Positions 55,454 to 64,000 of a stretch of 64,000 bases of DNA are shown in pieces. The stretch covers positions 1-64,000 of the forward strand of contig NZ_CP018154.1 in assembly GCF_001889025.1 (NCBI RefSeq). The letters are read 5' to 3'. Numbering within the stretch: position 1 is the first letter of the stretch; the number at the start of each line of letters is the position of its first letter. Position numbers and translations under genes: made by a program. The stretch is from Sphingorhabdus lutea (GTDB lineage: Bacteria; Pseudomonadota; Alphaproteobacteria; Sphingomonadales; Sphingomonadaceae). Under the pieces are notes generated by a model. The model had not been told where the DNA came from. It did no database searches and saw only the letters and a list, made by a program, of their open reading frames with translations.

Positions 55454-56457
55454 TAATGATAGCCCTCCGTTCCAACTTTACCGCGAAATACCCAATATGC
55501 CCATCCGGTATAGCCCAATATGATGGGGACCATAATCCCTGCACCAATTAACATGAATAATTGGCTGTCATAGGGGGCGGCGGCCTGCCATATCGTGACC
55601 CGGCCTGGGATAACATCTGGCCACATTGATATTCCAAGTCCGACCAAAGATAATCCAAATAGGCCAAGCGCATAGAAAAATGGTGCGGCCTCCTGTTTCT
55701 TTGATAAGCTGCGAAAATAGAGAAAAGAAATAATAAATGTTGCAAGCGGCACCTGTGCTGTTGCTATAATTCCAGGATAGGACAACCAGCGTTCATAATA
55801 TTTTGCTTCTAAAAATGGTGTTGCGATGCTTACCATCATTATCGCGAATAATAATAAAATGCCCAATCGCCCAGCATAGCTATAACATTGGCGTTGTAAG
55901 CCCCCTTCAGTTTTCCAGATAAGCCAGCAACAACCCAATAATGCATATCCTGCAATCAACGCAAATCCGGTAAGGATGCTAAATGGGGAAAGCCATTCCC
56001 ACCAGCCACCTGCATATGCGCGTCCCTGCACCGTAATGCCTTGTAATAAAGCACCAAGCGCGATTCCCTGAGCAAAGGTGGCTATCACTGAACCGGCCGT
56101 AAACGCAAAATCCCAGCGCGCACGGTGGGCTGGGTCGCGCCAGCGAAATTCAAATGCCACACCGCGTAAGACAAGACCCAATAACATTGCAATAATGGGC
56201 GCATAAAGCGCGGGCAATATAATGGCATAGGCAAGCGGAAATGCAGCCAATAATCCCCCACCGCCAAGGACAAGCCATGTTTCATTGCCATCCCATACTG
56301 GGGCGATACTGTTCATCGCTGCATCCCTGTCATCGCCTACCTTAAATGCAGGAAATAAAATACCTATGCCAAGGTCAAAGCCATCCATGATGACATAAAT
56401 TATAATTGAAAAGGCGATTATACCTGCCCAAATAATGGTTAAGTCAATGCCGTTCAT
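55453..56457 (-). CDS. cydB: Cytochrome d ubiquinol oxidase subunit II
   Basis: A 334-residue membrane subunit with eight or nine helices. WAGIIAFSIIIYVIMDGFDL and GIGILFPAF at the N-terminus, then NSIAPVWDGNETWLVLGGGG and FPLAYAIILPALYAPI, are the CydB signature. It pairs with CydA to reduce O2 with quinol without pumping protons. Start overlaps cydA stop by 4 bases. Confidence 0.96.
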   Translation of the reverse strand: MNGIDLTIIWAGIIAFSIIIYVIMDGFDLGIGILFPAFKVGDDRDAAMNSIAPVWDGNETWLVLGGGGLLAAFPLAYAIILPALYAPIIAMLLGLVLRGVAFEFRWRDPAHRARWDFAFTAGSVIATFAQGIALGALLQGITVQGRAYAGGWWEWLSPFSILTGFALIAGYALLGCCWLIWKTEGGLQRQCYSYAGRLGILLLFAIMMVSIATPFLEAKYYERWLSYPGIIATAQVPLATFIISFLYFRSLSKKQEAAPFFYALGLFGLSLVGLGISMWPDVIPGRVTIWQAAAPYDSQLFMLIGAGIMVPIILGYTGWAYWVFRGKVGTEGYH

Positions 56458-57875
56458 CCTTGCTCTCCTTTCGCAAGATCATTGTTTGAAATTGCCGGCG
56501 CAGATGTGATGCCCGCTGTTCTAATCGGCTTATCATCCATAACGCTTTCATGTGCTTCGGGTGGCTTGGCCGCAAGACGGAAAATATACCATATTCCTGC
56601 GCCAAAGATGACAAAATATACAATAACAAAGGCAATCAGCGATATTGCAACCGCGGGGGCATCAAGTGGCGCGGCACTGTCGCTTGTCCGTAAAAGACCG
56701 TAAATCGTAAAAGGTTGTCGGCCAACCTCTGTCGTCACCCATCCGGCCAACACCGCAATAAAACCCGATGGCCCCATAAATAATGCACCGCGATGCAACC
56801 ATGTCCATTCATATAATTTTTTTCGAGCACGTGCCAATAAACTCCACATACCAATAGCCAGCATCGCAAAGCCAAGCCCGACCATGATACGGAACGACCA
56901 AAAAACAATGCCTATGGGGGGCTCATTTTCATCTGGAACAACATCCAAACCATTTAAGGGCGCATCCATATCATGTTTCAAAATTAACGATGATGCCCCT
57001 GGAATTTGAATGGCATAATCCACCCTTTTTTCCTTTGAATTAGGAATACCAAATAAGATTAAGGGCGCACCATTGGGGTGGCTTTCATAATGACCTTCCA
57101 TCGCCATTACCTTTACAGGTTGATGTTCCAAAGTGTTAAGCCCGTGAAGATCGCCCATAAAAATTTGTGTTGGGGCAACCAATGCCGCCATCCACATGGC
57201 CATGGAAAACATTTTCCTCGCGCCGACATTCTTTTTATCCTTTAATAAATGCCATGCGCCAACCGCCCCCACGGCAAAGGCGGTGGTTAGATATGCCGCC
57301 AACACTGTATGCACCAATCGATAGGGAAAGCTGGGGTTCCAAACAATATCCCACCATCCGGCGGCGGGAACATATTGGCCAACATCATTTATGGCATAGC
57401 CAACGGGTGTCTGCATCCAACTATTGACTGATAAAATCCAAAATGCAGAAATAAATGTGCCAATGGCCACTGCCAAAGTAGCAACAAAATGCAATTTTCG
57501 CCCTACCTTATTAATGCCGAATAACATAACGCCCAAAAATCCGGCTTCTAAAAAAAATGCCGTTAACACTTCATATGCCATTAAAGGGCCAATGACAGGC
57601 CCCGCCTTGTCAGAAAAAACAGACCAATTTGTTCCAAATTGATATGACATCACAATGCCAGAAACGACACCCATGGCAAAAACAATGGCGAATATTTTCA
57701 ACCAATATCGATATAAATTGGCATAAACGCCATTGCCGGTTTTAAGCCACAATCCCTCTAAAACTGCTAAATAGCTGGCAAGCCCAATGCTGAATGCTGG
57801 AAATAAAAAATGGAAACTGACGGTAAAGGCAAATTGAATTCGTGCCAGTAAAATGGCAATTTCATTATCAACCAT
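56454..57875 (-). CDS. cydA: Cytochrome bd-type ubiquinol oxidase subunit I (short Q-loop)
   Basis: A 473-residue heme-bearing subunit. AFTVSFHFLFPAFSIGLASY carries an N-terminal heme His. GVVSGIVMSYQFGTNWSVFS, FLEAGFLGVMLFG (Glu of the proton path) and VTTEVGRQPFTIYGLLRT (end of the Q-loop) match. The length and compact Q-loop fit the cyanide-insensitive oxidase subgroup rather than E. coli CydA. bd oxidases resist sulfide (established), which makes sense of its place behind sulfide-oxidation genes. It starts 24 bp after the peroxiredoxin. Confidence 0.95.
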   Translation of the reverse strand: MVDNEIAILLARIQFAFTVSFHFLFPAFSIGLASYLAVLEGLWLKTGNGVYANLYRYWLKIFAIVFAMGVVSGIVMSYQFGTNWSVFSDKAGPVIGPLMAYEVLTAFFLEAGFLGVMLFGINKVGRKLHFVATLAVAIGTFISAFWILSVNSWMQTPVGYAINDVGQYVPAAGWWDIVWNPSFPYRLVHTVLAAYLTTAFAVGAVGAWHLLKDKKNVGARKMFSMAMWMAALVAPTQIFMGDLHGLNTLEHQPVKVMAMEGHYESHPNGAPLILFGIPNSKEKRVDYAIQIPGASSLILKHDMDAPLNGLDVVPDENEPPIGIVFWSFRIMVGLGFAMLAIGMWSLLARARKKLYEWTWLHRGALFMGPSGFIAVLAGWVTTEVGRQPFTIYGLLRTSDSAAPLDAPAVAISLIAFVIVYFVIFGAGIWYIFRLAAKPPEAHESVMDDKPIRTAGITSAPAISNNDLAKGEQG

Positions 57876-57899
57876 AAAATATCTCCAGCCTAGCCATGT

Positions 57900-58529
57900 T
57901 TAATCTATTTTTGTGGTACGTAAATAAGGCCGCAATGTTGTCCAGCCTTGTGGGAATAAATCCTTTGCTTGTGCATCATTTATCGATGGGGGGATAATGA
58001 CATCTTTACCCATCGTCCAATCAGCAGGGGTAGCAATTTTGTGCTTATCACCCATTTGCAAGGCATCTATAACGCGCAAAATCTCATCAAAATTGCGTCC
58101 CACACTCATGGGATATGTCATTGTTAAACGTATTTTCTTATCAGGATCGATAATGAAAACCGAACGGACAGCTGCTGTTTCGCTTTGCTGTGGGTGAATC
58201 ATTTCATAAGTGCGCGCAATCGACAAATCAGAATCATCAATGATGGGAAATTGTAAATCGGTATTTTGCGTGTCATTCACATCCTCAATCCATTTACGAT
58301 GTTCCTCAACACTGTCTGTGGAAAGGCCAATTGCCTTTGTATTGCGCTTGGCGAATTCGTTGGCAAGTTGCGCTGTGCGGCCCATTTCTGTGGTGCATAC
58401 TGGGGTAAAATCCGCAGGGTGGCTAAAAAAGAAAACCCAGCTATCGCCCGCCCATTCATGAAAATGTAGCGGCCCATTTTGGGTTTGAGTTTTGAAATCG
58501 GGGGCGATATCGCCAATATATAATGTCAT
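57900..58529 (-). CDS. 1-Cys peroxiredoxin (Prx6 family)
   Basis: A 209-residue thiol peroxidase. GDIAPDFKTQTQNGPLHFHE opens the thioredoxin fold. SHPADFTPVCTTEMGRTAQL holds peroxidatic Cys45 with Pro43 and Thr42. LSTDSVEEHRKWIEDVND and RSVFIIDPDKKIRLTMTYP follow; DWTMGKDVIIPPSI is the Prx6-type C-terminal extension. It lies 51 bp after the SulP gene and 24 bp before cydA, inside the sulfur gene train. A related protein starts at 63904. Confidence 0.93.
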   Translation of the reverse strand: MTLYIGDIAPDFKTQTQNGPLHFHEWAGDSWVFFFSHPADFTPVCTTEMGRTAQLANEFAKRNTKAIGLSTDSVEEHRKWIEDVNDTQNTDLQFPIIDDSDLSIARTYEMIHPQQSETAAVRSVFIIDPDKKIRLTMTYPMSVGRNFDEILRVIDALQMGDKHKIATPADWTMGKDVIIPPSINDAQAKDLFPQGWTTLRPYLRTTKID

Positions 58530-58580
58530 TTTTGTGACCTTTCTGTTGGTTATAAAATCAATAAATTTACCTTTATTTGA

Positions 58581-60350
58581 TTAAATCACCCCTCTTGCAT
58601 GATATGGGTCAAAAGGAGTTTCTGCTTCTTTTTGTCTATTCGCAATTGCAATTACTGCATCAAATGCTTCATTCTGCGAAAGATAGATATTGCCGCCTAA
58701 TTGTTCGATAAAATGCGACTTTTGCAACCGATCCATCACCGGCCCTTTTACCTCCGAAAGATGCAATTTAATATCGGCATCAATCATCCTATGGTTAATC
58801 GCCTCAATGCTTTCTAGCGCAGATGCATCAATCGCATTAACCGCAGAGCACATTAAAATAACATGCCTAACCAATATATTATCGGCAATTTGTTCCAGAA
58901 TAAATTCTTCTAACCATCGCGCATTTAAATAGGTCAAGCTTTCATCAATGCGAATGTTCAAAATTCGCGGATCGGTAAAAACTTTGTGCCGTTCAATATT
59001 TCTAAAATGCTGTGTCTCTGGAACGCGGCCAATAATGGCGGCATGGGGACGAGAGCTGCGCCACAAAAATAATGCCAGACTTAACAAAACGCCCGAAATA
59101 ACACCCGGTTCTACTCCCGCGATTAAGGTAACCCCAATGGTTGCCGCAATCGCCGCAAAATCCATTTTTGAATATTTCCAAATCGCCGCAGGTGTTTTCA
59201 AATCAACCAGGCTAAGCACCGCTACAATTATTGTTGCCGCCAATGTTGCAATGGGTAATGATGCCAATAATGGGGTGAAAAATAATGCCGCAATGGCAAT
59301 GAAAATTGCCGTAAATGCCCCCGCCGCCGGGGTTTGTGCGCCCGCATCGAAATTTACAACAGAACGGGCAAACCCGCCTGTAACCGGATAGCCCCCTGAA
59401 AATGCGGCTGATATATTTGCCGCGCCCAATCCGATTAATTCTTGATCCGGATCAATGCGCTGCCGTCTTTTTGCAGCCAATGTTTGGCCTACGCTGACCG
59501 ATTCAACAAAGCCTATAACACTAATCAATAATGCGGGAACGGCCAATTGCTGCCACAATTCAACATTCATTAACGGCACCGAAAATGGGGGCAGGCTTTG
59601 GGGTATATCCCCCACTATTTTCACGCCTTTTTCTTCTAAAGAAAATATAATTGTCGCCATTGTTGAAACAGCAACTGCCGCAATTGGTCCAGCCTTTGCT
59701 ACTAATTCTGCAATATGCTCTGGCATCCCAAAACGCATCAATAACGGCTTTAACCCCTTGCGGACCCAAAATAAAAATGCGGTGGCAAATATCCCGATAA
59801 GGAATGTTGGATAATTTATTGACCCAATATTTTCGGCCATGGAGGATATTAAGGCAGGCATATTTTCGCCATTGGCCTTTATCCCGAAAATGGATTTTAA
59901 TTGGCTGGTCGCGATAATAATTCCGCTGGCTGTGATAAAACCCGACACCACAGGATGCGATAGCAAATTTGCCAAAAAGCCAAGTTTTAATATCCCCATA
60001 GATAATAAAATGATGCCGGATAAAAAAGCCAGTACCAATGCCGCAGCGATAAATTCTGCGCTGCCCGGCGGTGCAATGGCACTTGCCGCGGTTAATGTCA
60101 TTAATGATACCACCGCCACTGGGCCAACCGCCAATGTTCTGCTGCTCCCAAAAATTGCATAAATTAAAAGCGGCAATATCGATGCATAAAGCCCTATTTC
60201 AGGCGGCAGACCGGCAAGCATTGCATAGGCAAGGCTTTGCGGAATAAGCATGATTGTGACAATGATGGCGGCCACCGCATCATTAACAAATATGCGGTTA
60301 TTATATGCTTTGCCCCATATCAAAATGGGAAAATATCGGGTGAAGTTCAT
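58581..60350 (-). CDS. SulP family anion transporter with STAS domain
   Basis: A 589-residue SLC26/SulP protein. VNDAVAAIIVTIMLIPQSLA and LAGLPPEIGLYASILPLLIY are the family signature; about ten more membrane segments run to residue 415. LSGIILLSMGILKLGFLANL and GLGAANISAAFSGGYPVTGG precede the STAS domain (ILNIRIDESLTYLNARWLEE, CSAVNAIDASALESIEAINH). Start MNFTRYFPIL at 60350 follows the SQR-fusion stop by 7 bases. In this setting, export or exchange of sulfate/sulfite is likely (inference). Confidence 0.92.
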   Translation of the reverse strand: MNFTRYFPILIWGKAYNNRIFVNDAVAAIIVTIMLIPQSLAYAMLAGLPPEIGLYASILPLLIYAIFGSSRTLAVGPVAVVSLMTLTAASAIAPPGSAEFIAAALVLAFLSGIILLSMGILKLGFLANLLSHPVVSGFITASGIIIATSQLKSIFGIKANGENMPALISSMAENIGSINYPTFLIGIFATAFLFWVRKGLKPLLMRFGMPEHIAELVAKAGPIAAVAVSTMATIIFSLEEKGVKIVGDIPQSLPPFSVPLMNVELWQQLAVPALLISVIGFVESVSVGQTLAAKRRQRIDPDQELIGLGAANISAAFSGGYPVTGGFARSVVNFDAGAQTPAAGAFTAIFIAIAALFFTPLLASLPIATLAATIIVAVLSLVDLKTPAAIWKYSKMDFAAIAATIGVTLIAGVEPGVISGVLLSLALFLWRSSRPHAAIIGRVPETQHFRNIERHKVFTDPRILNIRIDESLTYLNARWLEEFILEQIADNILVRHVILMCSAVNAIDASALESIEAINHRMIDADIKLHLSEVKGPVMDRLQKSHFIEQLGGNIYLSQNEAFDAVIAIANRQKEAETPFDPYHARGVI

Positions 60351-60357
60351 CGCTTCT

Positions 60358-61962
60358 TCACCCCTGATCAATCAAATGCGGTTTCACCATCCATTCCCGC
60401 CCTTTTAACATTCCATGCCAATATATCGGGGGTAAAATTGTATCTTTTAATAACCAGGAAAGGCGCGATGGCCGCGTGCCGTCAATCAACCAATTTGGGA
60501 AACTTGGCAATAATTTACCGCCATAGCCAAATTCCGCCAATATGATTTTACCCCGCTCCACCGTTAACGGGCAACTGCCATAACCATCATAATCAGCAAT
60601 GGGCGGCTGACCTTTTAATGCCGCCAGCGCATTTACCGCCACAACAGGCGCTTGCTTTCTTGCCGCGGCCATTGTTTTGGCATTGGGTGCGCTGCATACA
60701 TCGCCTAGGCTGAAAATATTATTATATTTAACATGACATAGGCTTGCTTGATCAACATCGACAAAACCGCTTTGTCCGGCAAGTGGGCTGTTGCTGACAA
60801 AATCAGGCGCCTTTTGCGGCGGCACGATATGTATCATATCAAATGATTGTTCGATCAATTTTACATGTTCATCATTTTTTTGTTCAAATGTCGCGATTTT
60901 TTTCACGCCATCAACGGCCACCAATTTTGATTCAAAATTAAGCTGCGCATCATATCGCGCCACATATTCCATCAATGCAGGAACATATTCTGGCACACCG
61001 AATAACATCCCGCCGCTATTATGAAACTGAACATCTATATTGTTCAATACACCAGAACGTTCCCATTTGCTGCATGACAGATACATCGCTTTTTGCGGCG
61101 CGCCAGCGCATTTAATAGGCATGGGTGGCTGGGTGAAAATCGCACGGCCCGCACTCATGCCTTTGACCAAATGATATGTATATGGAGCAAGATCATATCG
61201 ATAATTTGATGTGACGCCATTTTTGCCCAATGCCTGCTTTGCGCCATCAATTGCATCCCAATCTAGCATTATTCCTGGGCAAATAATCAACACATCATAG
61301 TTAATCTGCTGTCCATCTGCGGTTATTACTGCATTATTATTTGGGTCAAACTTTACCGCGGCAGATTTAATCCAATGCGCCCTTTTGGGCATCAGGTCCT
61401 TTTGCTTTCGGTGCGTAAATTCAGCAGAAAACGCACCGCCGCCTACCATTGTCCAACCGGGCTGATAATAATGGTCTTCACTTGGCTCAATGATGGCCAT
61501 GGATATTTTCTTGTCGCGTTTCAACATGCTGGACGCCGTGGCAATACCCGCAGAGCCGCCACCGACAATCACAATGTTAAATTTGCTATTATTTTCAGAT
61601 ATATTACCAGTTTCTTGTGTAGCCTCCTTAGCCATTTTAATTAAGGTGGTTGAACGTGCACCTGAACGGCAATATGCTAAAACTGGCGATGCGATTGATG
61701 CCAATGCGCCTTGCATCTGCAATTTATTTTCGTTCGTAATGGCGCCGGACACAACGGGTAAATATATAAATTCAATACATAACTCTTTTGCCAATTTGGC
61801 CGCTTGCGCGCTGCGCATGAAATCCCCATCTTCCTCATCGGGTCTGTTGCAAATGATGGATTTAAATCCAGCCTTTGCAATAAAGGCCATGTCATCGGCC
61901 GTAATTTGCGGCGATATACTTATTTTATCATGTAATTTAGTAATTTGCGGGCCATTCGTCAT
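60358..61962 (-). CDS. DUF442 phosphatase/rhodanese-like domain fused to sulfide:quinone oxidoreductase
   Basis: A 534-residue bifunctional protein. Residues 1-110 are the TIGR01244/DUF442 domain: KISISPQITADDMAFIAKAG, FKSIICNRPDEED and the thiol loop C98-R-S-G-A-R103. A 20-residue linker leads to a flavoprotein with IVIVGGGSAGIATA (FAD loop near 134). Cys285 in MPIKCAGAPQKAMY and Cys423 in GDVCSAPNAKT line up with the redox cysteines of mitochondrial-type SQR; DGYGSCPLTVERGKIILAEF is the same family's C-terminal motif. It would oxidise H2S to persulfide and feed electrons to quinone, with the DUF442 domain handling the persulfide (inference). Confidence 0.92.
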   Translation of the reverse strand: MTNGPQITKLHDKISISPQITADDMAFIAKAGFKSIICNRPDEEDGDFMRSAQAAKLAKELCIEFIYLPVVSGAITNENKLQMQGALASIASPVLAYCRSGARSTTLIKMAKEATQETGNISENNSKFNIVIVGGGSAGIATASSMLKRDKKISMAIIEPSEDHYYQPGWTMVGGGAFSAEFTHRKQKDLMPKRAHWIKSAAVKFDPNNNAVITADGQQINYDVLIICPGIMLDWDAIDGAKQALGKNGVTSNYRYDLAPYTYHLVKGMSAGRAIFTQPPMPIKCAGAPQKAMYLSCSKWERSGVLNNIDVQFHNSGGMLFGVPEYVPALMEYVARYDAQLNFESKLVAVDGVKKIATFEQKNDEHVKLIEQSFDMIHIVPPQKAPDFVSNSPLAGQSGFVDVDQASLCHVKYNNIFSLGDVCSAPNAKTMAAARKQAPVVAVNALAALKGQPPIADYDGYGSCPLTVERGKIILAEFGYGGKLLPSFPNWLIDGTRPSRLSWLLKDTILPPIYWHGMLKGREWMVKPHLIDQG

Positions 61963-61994
61963 GACATGTCCTTCATCATTATATCAAATTGTAA

Positions 61995-62408
61995 TTAAGT
62001 AGAAAATTTATGCGCCACCATTCCCAATAATAAAGCAGCAACAAATGTCAGCGCCGGCGCGGGGTTAAGAGCTATTCCCGCAAAGCCAGGCCCGGGGCAA
62101 AGCCCGCTAATACCCCAACCTGCACCAAATAAAATCGCGCCTATCACCAATTTTCGATCAATTTTTTTTGTATCAGGCAGCGAAAATTGCACATCAGCAA
62201 ATGGCCTTTTCATCAATTTTTGGATTTGCCACGCGCCGGCCATGGGCAATAATGCGCCGAACATCACAAATGCCAATGTCGGATCCCAATGGCCAAAAAT
62301 ATCCAAAAAACCACGCACCCTTGCTGGATCGGCCATCCCTGAATAGGCAAGGCCGCCACCAAATAACATTCCCGCAATTAAACCAATGACCAAAGACATA
62401 TTTTTCAT
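61995..62408 (-). CDS. YeeE/YedE family permease, DUF6691 half
   Basis: A 137-residue protein with four or five membrane helices. MSLVIGLIAGMLFGGGLAYS, GMADPARVRGFLDIFGHWDP and GWGISGLCPGPGFAGIAL, with the conserved Cys in GLCPGPG, match the second half of the YeeE/YedE sulfur transporter. Start ATG at 62408 is preferred because the longer frame overlaps the upstream gene. It works as a pair with 62428-62874 to pass thiosulfate or sulfane sulfur (family knowledge). Confidence 0.88.
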   Translation of the reverse strand: MKNMSLVIGLIAGMLFGGGLAYSGMADPARVRGFLDIFGHWDPTLAFVMFGALLPMAGAWQIQKLMKRPFADVQFSLPDTKKIDRKLVIGAILFGAGWGISGLCPGPGFAGIALNPAPALTFVAALLLGMVAHKFST

Positions 62409-62427
62409 TATATTTTTCCAATCATCT

Positions 62428-62874
62428 TCATGCGGGGATAAGCCCAAAATATCGCATAGCTGCCACTATTATCATTCCGCAGAGCATGAAGATTATTGTC
62501 GCAATTAAAGAACGAGGCGACAGGCGAGACATGCCGCAAACCCCATGCCCGCTGGTGCATCCAGAACCCAATCTTGTGCCATAGCCGACACATAAACCGC
62601 CAATGATGAGCATGAGCAGGCTTTCAGGGTAATTTGTCTCAATCGCGCCCATGAATAATGACGTGACATAAGCACCAAGCGGCAGGCCAATTATAAAGAT
62701 AATGGCAATGCCGCGCGGCGCACCACCATCAGCAATATTGACCGCCCGTGCGGCAAGGCCGCTAACCCCTGCAATACGCCCAAGGGCAAGCAGCATGATA
62801 GCCGCCGCCAAACCAATGGCCAGCCCACCAATAAACCCCTCAATGGGCAATGCATTTGGAAATGATGCCAACAT
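62428..62874 (-). CDS. YeeE/YedE family permease, N-terminal half
   Basis: A 148-residue membrane protein: PIEGFIGGLAIGLAAAIMLL, GRIAGVSGLAARAVN and GYGTRLGSGCTSGHGVCGMS, the Cys-containing pore motif of YeeE/YedE carriers. Its ATG shares a base with the stop of the metallo-hydrolase. In other proteobacteria such split permeases stand beside Blh-type hydrolases under BigR-like repressors. Confidence 0.9.
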   Translation of the reverse strand: MLASFPNALPIEGFIGGLAIGLAAAIMLLALGRIAGVSGLAARAVNIADGGAPRGIAIIFIIGLPLGAYVTSLFMGAIETNYPESLLMLIIGGLCVGYGTRLGSGCTSGHGVCGMSRLSPRSLIATIIFMLCGMIIVAAMRYFGLIPA

Positions 62875-63806
62875 TATACCGCGTCCAATGGAATTTTAAG
62901 ATAACGCACGCCATTATCTTCCTTTGGCGGCAAATGGCCCGCACGCATATTAACCTGTATCGAGGGTAGGATAAGGCGCGGCATATTCAGCATCTTGTCC
63001 CGTTCAGTGCGCATTTCGACAAATTCGTCCTCGCTTATGCCATCATGTGCATGAATATTGCCTTTGCGCTGTTCGGATATGGTGGTTTGCCACTTATATT
63101 CGCTGCGCCCTTCGGGTAGATAATCATGACACATAAATAACCGGCTTTCTGGCGGCAGAGATAATATACGGCGCATTGATTTATATAGTTGGCGTGCATC
63201 TCCGCCTGGAAAGTCGGCCCGCGCAGATCCATAATCGGGCATGAACATCGTATCCCCAATAAAAATGGCATCGCCGATTATATAAGCAATACAGGCGGGC
63301 GTATGGCCAGGAACATGCATGACCATGACGTCCAAATTGCCAATTTTAAATGTATCGCCATCGGCAAATAAATGGTCAAAATCGCTACCATCGCGCCGAA
63401 ATTCTGTGCCCGCATTAAATAAATTGCCAAATACATGTTGCACGGCGACAATATGTTCGCCAATGGCAATTTTTCCGCCCAGTTTTTCCTGTAAATATGG
63501 CGCAGCCGACAAATGATCGGCATGCGCATGGGTTTCAAGCAGCCACTTTATTTCCAACCCCTGCTGCTGAACATAATTTATTATTTTATCCGCAGAATAA
63601 AATGATGTTCGGCCCGATGCGGGATCATAATCCAAAACAGAATCGATAATCGCGGCACATTTGGTCGCGTCATCATGCACAATATAGGAATAGGTATAGG
63701 TTTCGGGATCAAAAAATTCCTTAACCTTTGGGATATTTTTTCCCTCACCTGCTTTCAACAGATTTTCAATCTGCTCGGCGGCATTTTGCAACACTATATC
63801 GGTCAT
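62874..63806 (-). CDS. MBL-fold metallo-hydrolase, persulfide dioxygenase-like (ETHE1/Blh)
   Basis: A 310-residue metallo-beta-lactamase-fold protein. LLETHAHADHLSAAPYLQEK carries His93, His95, Asp97 and His98. MHVPGHTPACIAYIIGDAIF and GDTMFMPDYGSARADFPGGD supply the further metal His and Asp, and FMCHDYLPEGRSEYKWQTTI the last His. The layout is that of the Blh/ETHE1 persulfide dioxygenases, which oxidise glutathione persulfide to sulfite. It is the first gene of the sulfur operon, 97 bp from a divergent peroxiredoxin. Confidence 0.9.
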   Translation of the reverse strand: MTDIVLQNAAEQIENLLKAGEGKNIPKVKEFFDPETYTYSYIVHDDATKCAAIIDSVLDYDPASGRTSFYSADKIINYVQQQGLEIKWLLETHAHADHLSAAPYLQEKLGGKIAIGEHIVAVQHVFGNLFNAGTEFRRDGSDFDHLFADGDTFKIGNLDVMVMHVPGHTPACIAYIIGDAIFIGDTMFMPDYGSARADFPGGDARQLYKSMRRILSLPPESRLFMCHDYLPEGRSEYKWQTTISEQRKGNIHAHDGISEDEFVEMRTERDKMLNMPRLILPSIQVNMRAGHLPPKEDNGVRYLKIPLDAV

Positions 63807-63827
63807 AACGACTCCTTATATTCATAT

Positions 63828-63844
63828 TTACATAAACTATGTAA
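63828..63844. promoter_or_regulatory. Candidate operator dyad of the sulfur operon
   Basis: TTACATA-AAC-TATGTAA, a perfect 7-bp inverted repeat with 3-base spacer, 22 bp before the metallo-hydrolase start and 60 bp before the divergent peroxiredoxin start. Flanking TATATTC and CTATATGAG are also AT-rich. ArsR-type persulfide sensors (BigR, SqrR) bind AT-rich dyads in this position in other species; no such regulator gene is in the window. Confidence 0.55.
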
Positions 63845-63903
63845 TACACTATATGAGTTGCGTCAATAACCAAAAAATGCCACGTCGCACGGGGAGAATA
63901 TTT

Positions 63904-64000
63904 ATGTCAGATAATATGCAACAACCGCCCGCCACTTTGCGCATTGGGGACATTGCCCCTGATTTTCAGGCGCGCTCGACACATGGTCCTATTCGGCTTT
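63904..64000 (+). CDS. Peroxiredoxin, N-terminal part (runs off the window)
   Basis: The first 32 codons are seen: MSDNMQQPPATLRIGDIAPD then FQARSTHGPIRL. IGDIAPDFQA is the start of a Prx6/AhpC-type fold and matches the peroxiredoxin at 57900-58529. GGGGAG lies about 8 bases before the ATG. It is divergent from the sulfur operon and shares its control region. Confidence 0.85.
   Translation, partial: MSDNMQQPPATLRIGDIAPDFQARSTHGPIRL

Overview
The window is chromosomal DNA of an alphaproteobacterium, most likely a Sphingomonadales member (inference). It carries two long TonB-dependent receptors of the sphingomonad type, a DUF3576 lipoprotein, a DUF4402 protein, the leuS-lptE-holA and ftsE-ftsX-ydcF-plsC gene orders, and a MetX/MetW pair. 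An alginate-degradation locus and a moderately AT-rich codon usage suggest a marine or alga-associated lineage such as Sphingorhabdus-like bacteria; the genus is a guess.

Bases 1-26,660 are dense housekeeping DNA: a frameshifted pdeM relic, a cation/proton antiporter, a PLP-homeostasis protein with an in-frame 18-bp minisatellite, a thiamine-phosphate-synthase-like protein, leuS-lptE-holA, tsaD-gpsA-flippase, hemC-hemD-hydrolase, metX-metW, hisC-tyrC, ftsE-ftsX-ydcF-plsC, a zinc-ribbon membrane protein, a MATE transporter and a tRNA-Leu(GAG).

Bases 26,662-40,205 are an AT-rich accessory block, nearly all on the minus strand. It is an array of orphan Rhs C-terminal tips, tip stubs and immunity-type genes packed head to tail. 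No complete RHS core, transposase or integrase is visible. Two different Rhs scaffolds recur: class A ([19 protein letters not shown]..), at 28.5-32.6 kb, and class B ([20 protein letters not shown]..), at 33.1-40.2 kb. Several direct repeats, an in-frame stop, frameshifts and chimeric cassette borders record repeated recombination and decay. This is the part of the window most likely to hold undescribed toxin and immunity families.

Bases 40,206-55,186 form an alginate-utilisation locus. On the minus strand lie a PL6 lyase, a PL17 oligo-alginate lyase, an MFS uptake permease, an SDR reductase for the 4-deoxy-hexoseulose uronate product, and a KDG kinase. Divergently, on the plus strand, lie two TonB receptors and a FadR-type GntR regulator. 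Copies of a TGGTATG element lie upstream of the receptors and of the regulator.

Bases 55,304-63,806 form one tightly spaced minus-strand gene train. In order it encodes an ETHE1/Blh-like metallo-hydrolase, two YeeE/YedE permeases, a rhodanese/phosphatase-like DUF442 domain fused to a sulfide:quinone oxidoreductase, a SulP anion transporter, a 1-Cys peroxiredoxin, cytochrome bd CydA-CydB and a DUF2474 small membrane protein. I read it as a sulfide/sulfane-sulfur detoxification module that carries its own sulfide-tolerant oxidase. A second peroxiredoxin starts divergently at 63,904 and runs off the window; a TTACATA-AAC-TATGTAA dyad lies between the two start codons.
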